From Liopterus haemorrhoidalis (Eukaryota; Arthropoda; Insecta; Coleoptera; Dytiscidae), in assembly GCA_963971575.1 (NCBI GenBank), contig OZ020618.1, forward strand, positions 30,556,540 to 30,620,539: a DNA stretch of 64,000 nucleotides. The letters are read 5' to 3'. Below are positions 10,628-21,365 of this stretch, in pieces (position 1 is the first letter of the stretch; each line of letters starts with the position of its first letter). The notes below the pieces were generated by a model. The model had not been told where the DNA came from. It saw nothing but the letters and a program-made list of their open reading frames with translations, and ran no database searches. A program made the position numbers and the translations under genes.

Positions 10628-11765
10628 GTAGTACTATTACAAAAATAAAATACCAAATTTCATACATAGACATACATATTCACTCACCTCAGTGGAAGAG
10701 GAACTTGTTTCTGAAACACAATCAGGATCAACAAAGGGGTCATCCATATACTCATTTGGTTCCTCAAATTCCTGTAAAACAACAACAACAAAATATGTGA
10801 AGTGTAATACATTTTCACACATTTCAGGGTTTTGTAGGTAATTAATAAGTGTACGAAGCCAACAAAATGCTGAAAGTCTAAGAATATTTTGATTATTGAT
10901 TATCACTTTTATTTGAGTATTAAGTGCTTCCATTTAATATTAATAAACTAAATTTAAGTAATTTAACAATAAAATTTAAATTAAAAAAAATATTCATTAA
11001 ATTAATAAGAAATATATTGATAAATGGCTAAATTTTTTCAATTTCAAAAACGTATTTCTCAGTATTAACAATGCGTTATTTGATTTATAAATAGTTTGAA
11101 TCATGGGATATAACAGTAGGCCTGTAAACTTCAAGGCAAGAAGGCATATACTACCTTAACCATAAATACAAATAATAACATTATTAGCCATAATTTAATC
11201 ATTAATTAAAAAATAATTCATTTTGTCAAAAACACAAAAACTGCAATATTTTCCAAAAATTCAATCTGATTCCTGTAGTACGTCTTCGGCTTAGATCAAT
11301 GTACATTACCTATAATATTTTCAGATTTTTTGTTTAACCTCTTGGTTGAAGGGTGTGGGACAAGAACTTTTTAGCACATTTTTTGCTAAAACCTTGTTAA
11401 AAGAAATTAATTTTAAAAAACTACTTCTCGTTCTTTAATCTGCGTTTTAAGAGTTTTCTTTTGATGCTAAACAACACATTTTTAAACAATTATCATACAT
11501 CGAATATTGTGTAAAAACAATGAGTTCTTTCCTGTCAATCTGACATTTAATCAATTAACTATTTTTATTGAATAAATAGTGATTTAAAAGTGAAATTTAG
11601 TGCAAGCAACTCTGTTTGTGATTCAAAGTAGTGACTTGTATTAGTGCATGCACTAATATAGTTGCTAGTTACGTTCAACAAACTTAAAGGTGAATAACTT
11701 TAAATTTTACTTATGTAAAATTTCAGTGATCTCTGTGAGTTTTTTTTTTTTTTTTTTTTTAAATT

Positions 11766-12943
11766 ATGTCACTTATTAATGGGGTGGACCTTCTGTCCAT
11801 CCCTTCAATATCCAGGAAGAGAACAGCAATGGAAGATCTTAAACCTAATGCTAAAAAGACTAATGTAAGACCATATTACAATATTCCTACTAGTAATGCT
11901 TTTGACAGTCTCAGTGAAGTTGAAGATAATTCTGACGATGAAAGCAATGTAATTAGTCAAGTTAGACGTACCAGAGTACCAGCTATAGTAGTCTACAGCT
12001 ACTTTCAAAATCATGTTAGTACTATTTCGGCATTGATGAAAAACATGAAAGAAGAACTTGAACTTAAGCACAAAGGACAGAAATTAATATTATTGACAAA
12101 AAATCTGAATGATTTTCACTATGTTAGGAGAGAATTGGAATCAGCGAACATTCAGTTTACCACCAAAACCCCCTTCTGCGAAAGAGAATTAAAATTAGTT
12201 ATAAGAAACTTGCCGCCAAATATTACTACGGACGAAATACACAATGACCTGAAAGAAAAACATTTACTTGTTAAAAATGTATCTCAAATTACGAAAAAAG
12301 AAAATAATCAAATTATTCATGCTTTCTCTTTGTTTATGGTAACTTTTGAAAAAGGAACAGATATAAAATCAGTATTTTCACATAAAAAAATCTGTTATTG
12401 CTTAATCCAGTGGGAAAAAATTAAGAAAAATGGTTATACTCAATGTTTTAGATGCCAATCGTTCGGTCATATTGCGCAAAACTGCACAAAAACTGTTCGC
12501 TGTGTAGTATGTGGTGAACAACACTCAACTAAATCATGCATCAATCGAGAAAAGTCACCCAAATGTGCTAATTGCGGCGGTAATCACACAGCTAGTTATA
12601 ATCAGTGCCCAAAAAGACCGACAATAAATAACATTAGGCAAAGGACATCCCCTCAACCCACGCAAGTCGGACCAAGTGCGCAAGATTTTCCACCCTTATT
12701 ACGTTCAGCAACTCAAGAAAGCCAAAGAGTGCCAGTATAGCCCACAATCACTAACACCTCGTCGGATACTTCTAACACTGGACTCTTTGATATTATAAAC
12801 TTAATTAAAAGTCTTTTTCAAAATTTTAATTTACAGAGCGTAATTACAAAGATGAAAACTCTACTATCCCGAATTAATGCAGCACCTGATGGAGCAAGCA
12901 GACTTATGATCATTATTGACTTTGCTGTTTCTATGTTTGGTTA
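11766..12943 (+). pseudogene. Jockey ORF1 (gag-like, three zinc knuckles) with one nonsense codon
   Basis: The frame from ATG 11766 holds an N-terminal charged region and a central gag-like domain (KLVIRNLPPNITTDEIHNDL). Three knuckles follow at about residues 224-283: CFRCQSFGHIAQNC, CVVCGEQHSTKSC and CANCGGNHTASYNQC. A TAG at 12738-12740 interrupts it after SQRVPV. The frame stays open to a natural TAA at 12941-12943, giving a further 67 codons (SSDTSNTGLFD and following). Family ORF1 proteins bind element RNA and form RNP particles. The start codon lies after a long T-run, and the true stop overlaps the ORF2 start region (TAATAATG), consistent with coupled translation of ORF2. Confidence 0.9.
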
Positions 12944-12946
12944 ATA

Positions 12947-15634
12947 ATGGGTAATGACAAACAGTATATTAAGATTATGAACTGGAATGCTCGCTCAATC
13001 ACTAATAAGGTTCAGGAATTTGAGTACGAATTACGTTTAGAAAAAGTGGACGTTGCAGTCATCACAGAGGCACATTTAGAATCTAATTTGAAACTGAAAA
13101 TTAGTGGATATAAAATTTACAGGAAAGACAGAGATCGTTATGGCGGTGGTTCTGCAATCCTAGTAAAAAATACCATAAAACATGAAGAGAGTCCTCTTAC
13201 AAATATTAGACATGAAATAGATGCAATTTGCGTAAAAATTTCTACAAATTCAGGTCCACTTCAAATTATATCAATTTATATTCCTCCAGAAACTTCTATT
13301 GCACCAAGCGATATATCTAACCTTTTGGCTGTAAATACTAAATCCATTGTTATTGGCGATCTAAATTGTAGACATGTAGCCTGGAATTGCCATAGTAACA
13401 ACAAAAATGGAAAAATACTACGCAACTTACTACTCCAAGATCCCATCTTAAAGTTAATTGCCCCCGATGAACCGACTTACTACCCTTCCAATGGTAGAGG
13501 TAAACCTAGTGTACTAGATATAGCAATTACAAAAACAAATGTAAGCACGTCATATGCCACTACTAAAACGATATTGACCTCTGATCACAAGCCTGTGTTT
13601 ATGTCTGTGGGAGATTTTCTACAGTACAATCCAAAACGCACAGTTTATCACTACAAAAAAGCTAATTGGAATAATTTTAAAAAAGAAATAGAAGAAAATA
13701 TAAATCACAATGCTCCTATTAACAACCGAAATGACACAGAAACTTTATTGAACAATTTTACCTCCTGTATTAAATCAGCTGCTAATAACAATATCCCAAA
13801 GTGCGAAATTCAAACTATTCACCGAGACCTACCTGTAAGTATCAAAGTCTTGATAAAAATAAAAAACTATTTTAGGAAAAAATATCAAGAAACTAATCAT
13901 AGGTTGTTCTGCAAAATTTACAACAAACTGAATAATGTGATTAAACAAGAGTTATTTAAGACTCGCATTGAAAATTGGAACAAATTTCTTACAACCCTGG
14001 AACCTCAAAACGGACGCTTATGGAAGATATCCAAGATAATACAAAAAAAATCTAGCCCGATCCCGCCGATTCAACATAGTGGAACATACAATTATTCGGA
14101 TAAATCCAAAGCAAACTCATTTGCTGATCAATTTGAAAATATGCACAAGCAAAACCTGAATCTAGGTAATATAACATTTACAAAGAAAGTCTGTGATAAA
14201 GTGAAGATTTATTTACAATCAACACCTGTTGTACCTTACGAGGTAGACATTACAACTCCAGTTGAAGTAAGAGCTATTATCAAAAACTTAAAAAACAAAA
14301 AAGCACCTGGGCATGATAACATAACATCTCAAGTTCTCAAACAACTCCCACATAAAGCTGTAATCCTACTGACAAGATTAATAAATCATACCATGATCTT
14401 TTCCTATTTCCCTACGATTTGGAAACATTCGAAGCTGGTCCCAATAAGAAAATCCAACAAACCTGCGGATCTCTCATCTAGCTACAGACCGATAAGTCTT
14501 TTAAGCACTATAAGCAAGATTGCTGAGAAAATATACCTCCAAAGATTCAATAACTATCTAATTGATAATGATCTTCTAATTAATGAGCAATTTGGATTTC
14601 GTCACAACCATTCAACCACTGCTCAATTAGCAAGACTAAGTGAATCTATAACTTATGGATTCAACTACAATAAGCATACAGGTATGGTCACTTTAGATAT
14701 TGAAAAAGCCTTTGATACTGTTTGGCATAAAGGTCTGATATATAAACTTACCTCAATGAATTTCCCGCTGTATTTAGTGCATCTTATTAACTCATACATC
14801 CAAGGCCGAAGTTTTCAAATAGTAGTAGGTTACGAAAAGTCAACTAAAAGGTTCATTTCGGCAGGAGTACCACAAGGATCTATCCTAGGCCCCCTTCTCT
14901 TTAATTTATTTATTAACGACTTTCCAAGAGCGAAACATGTTTCTTATTCGTTATACGCAGATGACACAGCAATTTTTGCGCAATCTTATAGAACTGATAC
15001 AATTATTAAACGTCTGGAAGAAGCTGCTGTGAAATTTATTAAGTATATGATTAAATGGAAAATCAAAATTAATGAATCTAAAACTGAGGCTATTTTATTC
15101 ACGAGGCGTAGACCAAATATTAGTAGAAACATTTCAATTCAAAATTCTGATTTAGAATGGAAATCAAACATTAAATATATGGACCAGAAATTAAATTTTA
15201 CTAAACATACAAATATTATTTGCAGAACTGCAACAACTGCTATGCACAATTTATTCCCGCTACTCAATCGAAATTCAAGACTCTCACTAAAAAACAAAAT
15301 TCTTCTGTTTAAAACCTGCATTCGACCGACTTTAACGTATGCCTGTCCTGTCTGGAGTAATACATCCTGTTCTAATTATAAAAAAATTCAGGTGATCCAA
15401 AATAAATGTCTTAGAGTGGTTGGAAATTATCCTAGATATAAAAAAATAGTAGATATCCATGACGAGTTAAATATTCAACTAACAAAAGACTTTATTTTCA
15501 AGCTAACAGAGAAATTCTTTGCTAAGTGTCCCATTAATGATAGTCCTCTTATTCAAGATATTGGAAAACATAAAATACACGAACTTCCGTTTAAAAAATA
15601 TAAGCATAAAATAACAAAGCACATTTTACTCTAA
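12947..15634 (+). CDS. Jockey ORF2: AP-type endonuclease and reverse transcriptase, open, 895 aa
   Basis: Endonuclease motifs: NWNARS (residues 11-16), TEAHLE, GDLNCRHVAWNC (137-148) and SDH (212-214). RT motifs: FGFRHNHSTTAQL, LDIEKAFDTVWHKGL, GVPQGSILGPLLF, YADD at residues 670-673, and a thumb KINESKTEAILF. The frame is open throughout. After SNIKY, relatives usually have LGV plus one or two residues before DQKLNFTKH; here it reads YMDQKLNF. I therefore infer an in-frame loss of about four or five codons in the thumb, which may impair activity. The protein nicks target DNA and primes reverse transcription there. It starts three bases after the ORF1 stop. Confidence 0.95.
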   Translation: MGNDKQYIKIMNWNARSITNKVQEFEYELRLEKVDVAVITEAHLESNLKLKISGYKIYRKDRDRYGGGSAILVKNTIKHEESPLTNIRHEIDAICVKISTNSGPLQIISIYIPPETSIAPSDISNLLAVNTKSIVIGDLNCRHVAWNCHSNNKNGKILRNLLLQDPILKLIAPDEPTYYPSNGRGKPSVLDIAITKTNVSTSYATTKTILTSDHKPVFMSVGDFLQYNPKRTVYHYKKANWNNFKKEIEENINHNAPINNRNDTETLLNNFTSCIKSAANNNIPKCEIQTIHRDLPVSIKVLIKIKNYFRKKYQETNHRLFCKIYNKLNNVIKQELFKTRIENWNKFLTTLEPQNGRLWKISKIIQKKSSPIPPIQHSGTYNYSDKSKANSFADQFENMHKQNLNLGNITFTKKVCDKVKIYLQSTPVVPYEVDITTPVEVRAIIKNLKNKKAPGHDNITSQVLKQLPHKAVILLTRLINHTMIFSYFPTIWKHSKLVPIRKSNKPADLSSSYRPISLLSTISKIAEKIYLQRFNNYLIDNDLLINEQFGFRHNHSTTAQLARLSESITYGFNYNKHTGMVTLDIEKAFDTVWHKGLIYKLTSMNFPLYLVHLINSYIQGRSFQIVVGYEKSTKRFISAGVPQGSILGPLLFNLFINDFPRAKHVSYSLYADDTAIFAQSYRTDTIIKRLEEAAVKFIKYMIKWKIKINESKTEAILFTRRRPNISRNISIQNSDLEWKSNIKYMDQKLNFTKHTNIICRTATTAMHNLFPLLNRNSRLSLKNKILLFKTCIRPTLTYACPVWSNTSCSNYKKIQVIQNKCLRVVGNYPRYKKIVDIHDELNIQLTKDFIFKLTEKFFAKCPINDSPLIQDIGKHKIHELPFKKYKHKITKHILL

Positions 15635-16094
15635 ATTATCGTCATTATTTACCATTACTGTTGTGAGTTTTATTTAGTTACATTATTTATTTTATTATTA
15701 TTATTATTTTATTTATTTAATATATATATTTTTTTTGCTCTTTTATATAGGTTTTTTTGAATTTTTCCCTATGCATATTAGCTTATGATTGTAATTTGTT
15801 ATATTTTAATTGCTTAAAATTATACATGTAAGGTAATTAAGTCATGAAAAATGTTAACTTTTTCGATACTTAATTATGAAAATTAATTATGTTACATTTG
15901 TATTATAAATTGTTAATTCTAATAAAGTGTAGTAAAGTGTAGTAAACAATTATTGTTTTTTTTTTTTTTATTATATATTAACACAAAACATACATATATA
16001 TTTTTCGAAAAACTAATCTGATCAAAAATTGTTCTGTTGAACTATTCCGGTTCCTATCATTTTACATTATTGAGATTTTTTTCAGATTTTTAGA

Positions 16095-16315
16095 GCAACC
16101 TCTCTGAGAAATAGGGCGAGGGACAACAGTTTTTTAACATTGTTTGCGAAAAACTCATAAAAAAATCATTTTTCAAAAACAAAAATGTGTTTGTTTATGG
16201 TGGATAAACAAACACATTTTTGTTTTTGAACAATCATTTTTGTATGGGTTTTTCGCAAAAAATGTCTAAAAACTGTTGTCCCTCTTTTAATAGGTGGTAT
16301 TAAGAGAGGTTTTAT
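16095..16315. repeat. ~105-bp-arm inverted repeat inside Helentron-like copy 4
   Basis: Left-arm landmarks AACCTCTCTGAGAAATAGGG, GGGACAACAG and CAAAAACAAAAATGTGTTTG are mirrored on the right by CAAACACATTTTTGTTTTTG, CTGTTGTCCCTC and the AAGAGAGGTT region. The centre is GGTGG at about 16200. It is probably an inverted duplication of one Helentron body module. It could fold into a long hairpin in RNA or single-stranded DNA. Confidence 0.85.
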
Positions 16316-16497
16316 ATGATACGCAAACCAAAATTTAAAACAATATATATGAATTGTCCATTAAATACATATTTGTTTATATTTATCTCATGATATGTTT
16401 TTTTGAACTCTCAGTATTTTTGCTAAATTTTGGTCAAAGAGTTGTATAGGCATGCCAAATTTCAACTTTCTATGTACAGTCCTTTGGCTACATTTTT

Positions 16498-17674
16498 TTT
16501 TACAATTAAATTTTTTTAGTTGGCTAGCATTATTATGTTTATTGTTATTATATTCTACTCCCAAAAGTGTAGCATTTTCTTCCTCATAGACATTTTTTTT
16601 TATTTTCACAGCATAATTATTTTATGATTCTATCTGTTTATCTGCGATATTATCCATATTATAGCTGTCATTACTTATATTATAATTTAAATATTCGTTT
16701 TCTCTTCCGTGTTTTCCAATCTCTACTACATTTTCTTCCACATCGTCCCTTTTGCTATTTAATTCAAGTTTCTTTTCATTCATAATATTATTTACCCCTA
16801 TAAGTATATATTTATACAATTAATTTAAATACTATGCACAAAGAGGCAATGTTTAATTTATTTATTAATATTATTTTATTTTTTGAAAACTAGATATTAG
16901 ATTAAGTAAAATAGGCCCAAGCCAATAATAATAGTAATAATTATATTTGAATGATTTGGTAAATACAAAATAGCACTTGCATTAAGGAACTATTAAATAT
17001 TTTACTTTTAATTAAACTAATAATAAAAGCCGCCATTGAACAACAACTAATATGGCTGAAGATCATAACCTACTCAAAAAGTTACAAATAAAAGACATAT
17101 TTGTTACTTACCAATTAATTATAGAATTTTCGAACTTCTATTATTAGTAAACTGCATTTTAAGGCACTGTAAATATGAAACTACAATACAAAAATATAAA
17201 ACACTGCACATAACTAACTATAATCAGTACATAACAATGCATATTTCATCACCTTGTTTATACTAATGATGCGTATTGATGTTTATACTTATCATGAGCA
17301 GCGTTGGCGTTACTCGGTTTTCGCGCAAAATAAGGAAAGGCGCCAAAATTTTGAATGCAATTACGTGTAACAATTCCGCTTTTTTATTACTTTTATCAAT
17401 AGGGCGGTAAAAAATCTTGCCTGTGACGGCATAAAATCAAGTGCCGGCGCTAATCATGAGTAAAATGTATAGAGATAGTACCTATAATGCAATAAATTTT
17501 AAACGTACTCCTACAAATGGAAATTTCCGTGCGAGTTCAAAAACAAATGTCTTTAAACACCAACTAAATCATACACGTAAGTTGTAATTTGTTTGAAGGT
17601 CGCGATTCGGTTGCTGCTTAATATTTTACACATGGTAGATATAATAATAATAATAGTAATTAGAATTATTATTG
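16498..17674. other. Non-coding AT-rich stretch
   Basis: No recognised gene. Minus-strand open stretches around 16388-16819 are Asn/Lys-rich low-complexity translations separated by a stop and match no family I know. Near 17310-17440 the base composition is less AT-rich (GGCGTTACTCGGTTTTCGCG), with no clear structure. Confidence 0.5.
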
Positions 17675-18329
17675 GGTATTATCAGGCCCGGCGGGTAGCG
17701 AGTGCGAAGTGTGCGAGGCACACAGGCGCCGTAATAAAAAAGGCGCTTAAAAGATCTCAAAAATAGGTATAGGTCAATTCTTTGGTTTAAGCGGAACTAA
17801 ACGGGGGTTTTGTATTTTTAAGTTGTCACGAAAACAGAGTTTGGCTAGGTTATTTTATTTGTCATGTTGGTATTTATTATTAAAGGACATTTATTAGAAA
17901 AATAATGTAAATAATACATTTAAAATTTTTTAGAAAATGTAAAAATTTAAGAAATGAGACATATGTGTTTTTTGTGGCCACAAAAAATCAAAATGTAATG
18001 AAAGTGACATTTTATAATGATATTAACTTTAACCTAAAAATGTTTATTGTAACTATGATTTATAAAGCTTAACCAAAACGGTCAAAAGCTCGAATCAAAC
18101 TATAAAATTTACTAGATTGCAAAGTCTAGTTCCGCCTAAAGGTCTAAAATAGCCTATTGTAAATAGTTTGTTTTTTTATTATTAAAAATGAATGACAATT
18201 AATTCACAAATATAATTAATATTTATTTTAAATTTGATATGTTGACTGATTTTTTTTTCTTTTTCTTAAAGGCGCCAAACATTTTTCGCACACACAAGAA
18301 AAAAACCAGGCGCCGGGCCTGGGTATTAT
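17675..18329. mobile_element. hAT-type element, 639 bp, perfect 8-bp target duplication
   Basis: The element 17683-18321 begins CAGGCCCGGCG and ends CGCCGGGCCTG, a perfect 11-bp inverted repeat. GGTATTAT flanks both sides (17675-17682 and 18322-18329). GGCGCC motifs lie just inside both ends. No ORF. A second MITE (17768-18161) is inserted in it, so the original hAT copy was only about 245 bp. Confidence 0.93.
17768..18161. mobile_element. TA-flanked MITE (GGCGGAACTA family), copy 1
   Basis: Ends are TATAGGTCAATTC with TTAAGCGGAACTA on the left and TAGTTCCGCCTAAA with AGCCTATTGTA on the right, mirror images. The interior has matching blocks with copy 2 at 40101-40532 (GTTGTCACG; ACATTTTATAATGA; TTATAAAGCTTAA). 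TA-rich borders suggest a Tc1/mariner-type parent, by inference. Nested in the 639-bp hAT element. Confidence 0.8.
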
Positions 18330-18389
18330 AATTATTATTAATACGAAACAGGCAAAACAAACTGAATTTTTACATATTTATACAGGAAT

Positions 18390-18527
18390 ATAGGATCTTT
18401 CGAAACGTTACACTGACCACGTGACTCTCATATCCATGGCCGGCGGTCTAAAAACGGAAAACTTACCTTCTTTGCCCCAAAACGCCTATTTAGGCGTTGG
18501 GAACCTATGATTTTATTATTTTATTTA
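18390..18527 (+). mobile_element. SINE family 2, 3' fragment
   Basis: Shares TTTCGAAACGTT, ATGGCCGGCGGTCTA, ACGGA, ACTTACCTTCT and an AACGCCTATTTAGGCGTTGGG block with the complete copy at 28680-28990, in the same order. It ends in a (TTTA)n-like tail. The tRNA-like head is missing. Confidence 0.8.
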
Positions 18528-18777
18528 ACAGTAAGTCACTGTTGCACAAAGAAATGTTTGTAAGAAATAGCGAGTGCGGGTCGAATGCGAGTGTAAAATG
18601 TTCACGGGTCCAATTTGCGGATCCATGTTTAAGGATCGAGTGCGGGTTTAAAAAATAGACCCGCACCGATATACAACGCTAATATTTCACGTCGTAAAAA
18701 AAAATCAGATACGGATAATATAGATAATTTTGATCAGCATGAAATTTTGGAAAATTCTAATCATATAAACCCAACAC

Positions 18778-18826
18778 TCAGGGCTGCACTCGGGGCCCCA
18801 AGTGCTTGAGCATAAGTTCGGCCCTG
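18778..18826. mobile_element. 49-bp remnant with hAT-like ends
   Basis: A 49-bp block begins CAGGGCTGC and ends CGGCCCTG, inverted hAT-type ends nearly back to back. Flanks CCAACACT and CTAATACT match at six of eight positions. It looks like an internally deleted hAT MITE. Confidence 0.5.
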
Positions 18827-19249
18827 CTAATACTATTTACAGTTAGTTAGTTAAAATTTTTGGCGCACAGCAACGAAGGCTATTTGCGCCTAACACAGCC
18901 CATCTAAATGACTACATTACATATTAAAAACAATAAATTAAACAATCAATAAAAAAGATAAAATCAATAAAATTACGAATACTCAATAAAAGAAATCTTG
19001 CACAGACAAACACAAATAAATAAAATAAAAGGTCTGTTCGAAAATTTGAACAGACTCAAGGTGATGGTAAGAGGCTGCAAAGGGGCCAATTACCATCGAA
19101 TATCACAGTTAAGAAATAGAACACATTAAAATAAGGTGCAAGACTTTAATACTATTTACAGGTAACTAAAAAGTACAGAAATGAATATGTACATGTAGAT
19201 ATTTGTTTATTTTAGATTAATTTAAATAATTAACATAAAATTTAATATA

Positions 19250-19350
19250 AGAGTTAGGTTCGAATCCCGTTCAGGCATGGAAATTTTCTCATATAAAAAA
19301 TTGTCCTGGCTAATTGCAACAGCAGCAAAGGCAAACATAAAAAAATAAAA
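19250..19350 (+). mobile_element. SINE family 3 fragment
   Basis: Contains a B-box-like GGTTCGAATCCC followed by TTGTCCTGGCTAATTGC and GCAAAGGC. The same order occurs on the minus strand at 48680-48800 (GTTCGAATCCCG, TTGTCCTGACTAATTGCC, GCAACGAAGGCC). The tRNA A-box half is lost. A short GCAACGAAGG relic also occurs at about 18875 and 61490. Confidence 0.65.
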
Positions 19351-19942
19351 AAAAAACAAACATAACAGTTAAAATAAACAAAATTAAAAATCGTAGCTCT
19401 ACGTCTAATTTTGTCAGAACGAGAAGAAAGATTATATGATAAATTCTTTATTTTACGTTAATTTTAAGTCTTATTTTTTTCGAACATGGCGGGGTTAACT
19501 CCCCTTCGTTTGTGTACAACCGTGATACGCCTTAATATAAAATAGGTAAAATAAAAATTTGTAAAAATAGGTATTCCAAATTTAGTCAAAATTAATAACA
19601 ATAAAAAATATTTTTATATCCTCATATGTATTATAGTTGCAGTTATATATTTTCAGTAGTGAATAACGTTGATTTGTGAATGTTTTTGTTAAATACGGTG
19701 TTTCGCGATTGTGCACTAGTTGCAGGTGCCGGATAGTCGTCAGTTTGGATACCAAAATATACTTTAAAAATATACTCGAACGATCTGCGCTCTCCTAGCG
19801 GAGAAAGGCGGAACTAAACTATACAAAAAATATACAGAATTTTCATCCGGCTGTCAAAATGAGTTCCAAGACAAATTTTGCGTACTGTATATGGTACTAG
19901 TAGTACAGAAATGGTGAAAATAATGGGGTGACTAATTGTTGA

Positions 19943-20128
19943 AATTGTTGAAATTGAATACACGAAATCAGAGGGGAGGGGTTATGACTTAAAACAACCA
20001 ATGGAAACCATAGGTGTAATTTTCAAAATCTTAATGAACCTTTCTATATATATATATATATGGCTTCCATTGGTTGTTTTAAGTCATAACCCCTCCTCTC
20101 TGATTTCGTGTATTCAATTTCAACAATT
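19943..20128. repeat. Foldback element, ~67-bp arms
   Basis: Left arm 19943-20010 (GAATACACGAAATCAGAGGG through TTAAAACAACCAATGG) is mirrored at 20062-20128 (CCATTGGTTGTTTTAAG through TCGTGTATTCAATTTC) around a ~50-base centre ending in a TA run. It abuts the truncated 3' side of Helentron-like copy 5. Confidence 0.88.
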
Positions 20129-21365
20129 TTCACTGGTTATTAAATTTACGCTTCTAATAATTAAATGCAACATTTGCCCAAATATAACTAGAATTTTGAA
20201 AAAATAATTTAAACAAAATAAAAATTTTAAAAAAAAGAACAGAAAAAATAAAATTGCCTTGAGAGCGGAGCGAACTTAAGTTTGCAAATTAAACCGCGAG
20301 TATGTTAGCCATTAGACTATCAAAGCACGCTGGTTCACAGGCTTAAGGTGCCTACAGACGGTGTGCCAGTGTTCGCCAGCTTCTAGTTTTGACGCTGGCC
20401 GTAACATGTAGCGCTGGCGGGCATTTGTACTTGTGTACCCTACAAACGAAGCGTCCGTGTTGGCCAAGTACAATAATACCGAACATGGGTTAGCACTTGT
20501 AAAATGGCGTCTGACAGTGAAAGTGAGGTTATGGTCGCAGCTTCGACCTTGCTTTTGATATTTAAATTAGATTAAAAGTACAAAAAATACTTTTTACTTT
20601 AAGTAGACTTCATAATTACGCAAAAATGGTTATAATTTTCCCTCTGAGCACAACTGTCTCGACTGATGTGATGACAAGTGTGTGCGCGTCGTGTGTACGG
20701 TGCTAACATGCATGTACAAGTCTGCACCGATGTTGGTCAAACTCCTTTGACTTGTGATAGAATACCGCCTCGGCAGCGAACGCCGGCCAGTGGCAAGCCC
20801 AGCCTACGCTGGCTGTGACTTGTGACTTGTTGCCCCTACACACGATCCGCGGAGCTAGACAAGTATAAACATTGGCCGTGACTTGCCACGCCGTCTGTAG
20901 GCACCTTAAGAAAAGTTATTAAATATTTTACGTTGTGAAGCAAAAAATTAAAAAATGCGTTATTTTCCGAAAACATAATCTGGTCAAAAATTCCTGTTGC
21001 ACTATTCCGGTTAACACAAACGGACATTATTTAGAATTTTTTCAGATTTTTAGTTTAAACCGTATGGGCTACAGGGTGTGGGACAATTTTTTGTTGGCAC
21101 AATTTTGGCAAAAATGGCATCTAAATAATTTATTATGCAAGAATAATTTTTTTATCGTTAATCCACGATACTGATACCCTACTCAGAATTTTAAAAAAAT
21201 ATTTTTTTTTTCGATGAACAGATATTTGTTTATATTTTTAGGGTGATAGGTTTTTTAGATATTTTAGTATTTTTCCTTATGCGGGTCAAAGAATTGTATA
21301 AGCATGCCAAATTTCAACTCTCTAGGTGTAGCCGTTTGGCCACAATTTTTACCGAACAGACAGAA
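20129..21365 (-). mobile_element. Helentron-like element, copy 5, 3'-truncated, with nested MITE
   Basis: The plus strand reads ACTGGTTATTAAATTTACGC, AATATAACTAGAATTTTG, then (after a 559-bp MITE) AAAATGCGTTATTTTCCGAA, GGGTGTGGGACAA and GCATGCCAAATTTCAACTCT, ending with ACCGAACAGACAG. That is the reverse complement of copy 1 in the same order. The 3' hairpin end is absent and the microsatellite is reduced to about two GTCT units. Confidence 0.82.
20343..20909. mobile_element. TTAA-flanked MITE, 559 bp, copy A
   Basis: Termini GGTGCCTACAGACGG and CCGTCTGTAGGCACC are inverted copies, flanked on both sides by TTAA (20343-20346 and 20906-20909). The interior is GC-richer than its surroundings and closely matches copy B (38789-39311) in reverse complement. 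TTAA duplication suggests a piggyBac-like parent. A TAA/TTA reading (PIF/Harbinger) cannot be excluded. No ORF. Confidence 0.88.

Larger units (their letters stand above)
11494..15943 (+). mobile_element. Full-length Jockey-type non-LTR retrotransposon, 4.45 kb, 10-bp target duplication
   Basis: The unit is bounded by perfect AAACAATTAT copies at 11484-11493 and 15944-15953. It contains a ~270-bp 5' UTR with a T23 run just before ORF1, ORF1 (11766-12943) with CCHC knuckles, and ORF2 (12947-15634) with endonuclease and RT. A 309-bp 3' UTR ends in AATAAAGTGTAG with a repeated TAAAGTGTAG tail. A full 5' end is uncommon for target-primed elements. It lies inside Helentron-like copy 4, so it is younger than that element. 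An ORF1 nonsense codon and a probable small in-frame ORF2 deletion make this copy unlikely to be autonomous. Confidence 0.93.
10790..16497 (-). mobile_element. Helentron-like element, copy 4, split by a full-length Jockey element
   Basis: On the minus strand the 3' end lies at the left: hairpin remnant TTTTCACAC and subterminal AGGGTTTTGTAGGTA at 10826-10840. Body blocks run to 11483, are interrupted by Jockey (11494-15943), and resume at 15954 with ATCTGATCAAAAATTG and the AGTTGAAATTTGGCATGCC block near 16455. The 5' microsatellite end is missing (about 16497). The two halves read in order as one element once Jockey is removed. Body modules occur twice, as they do in copy 3. Confidence 0.8.

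Noticed and set aside
16388..16819. Two adjacent minus-strand ORFs of 65 and 73 codons
   Set aside because: Low-complexity Asn/Lys/Glu translation, partly overlapping the Helentron-like element. No recognisable domain.
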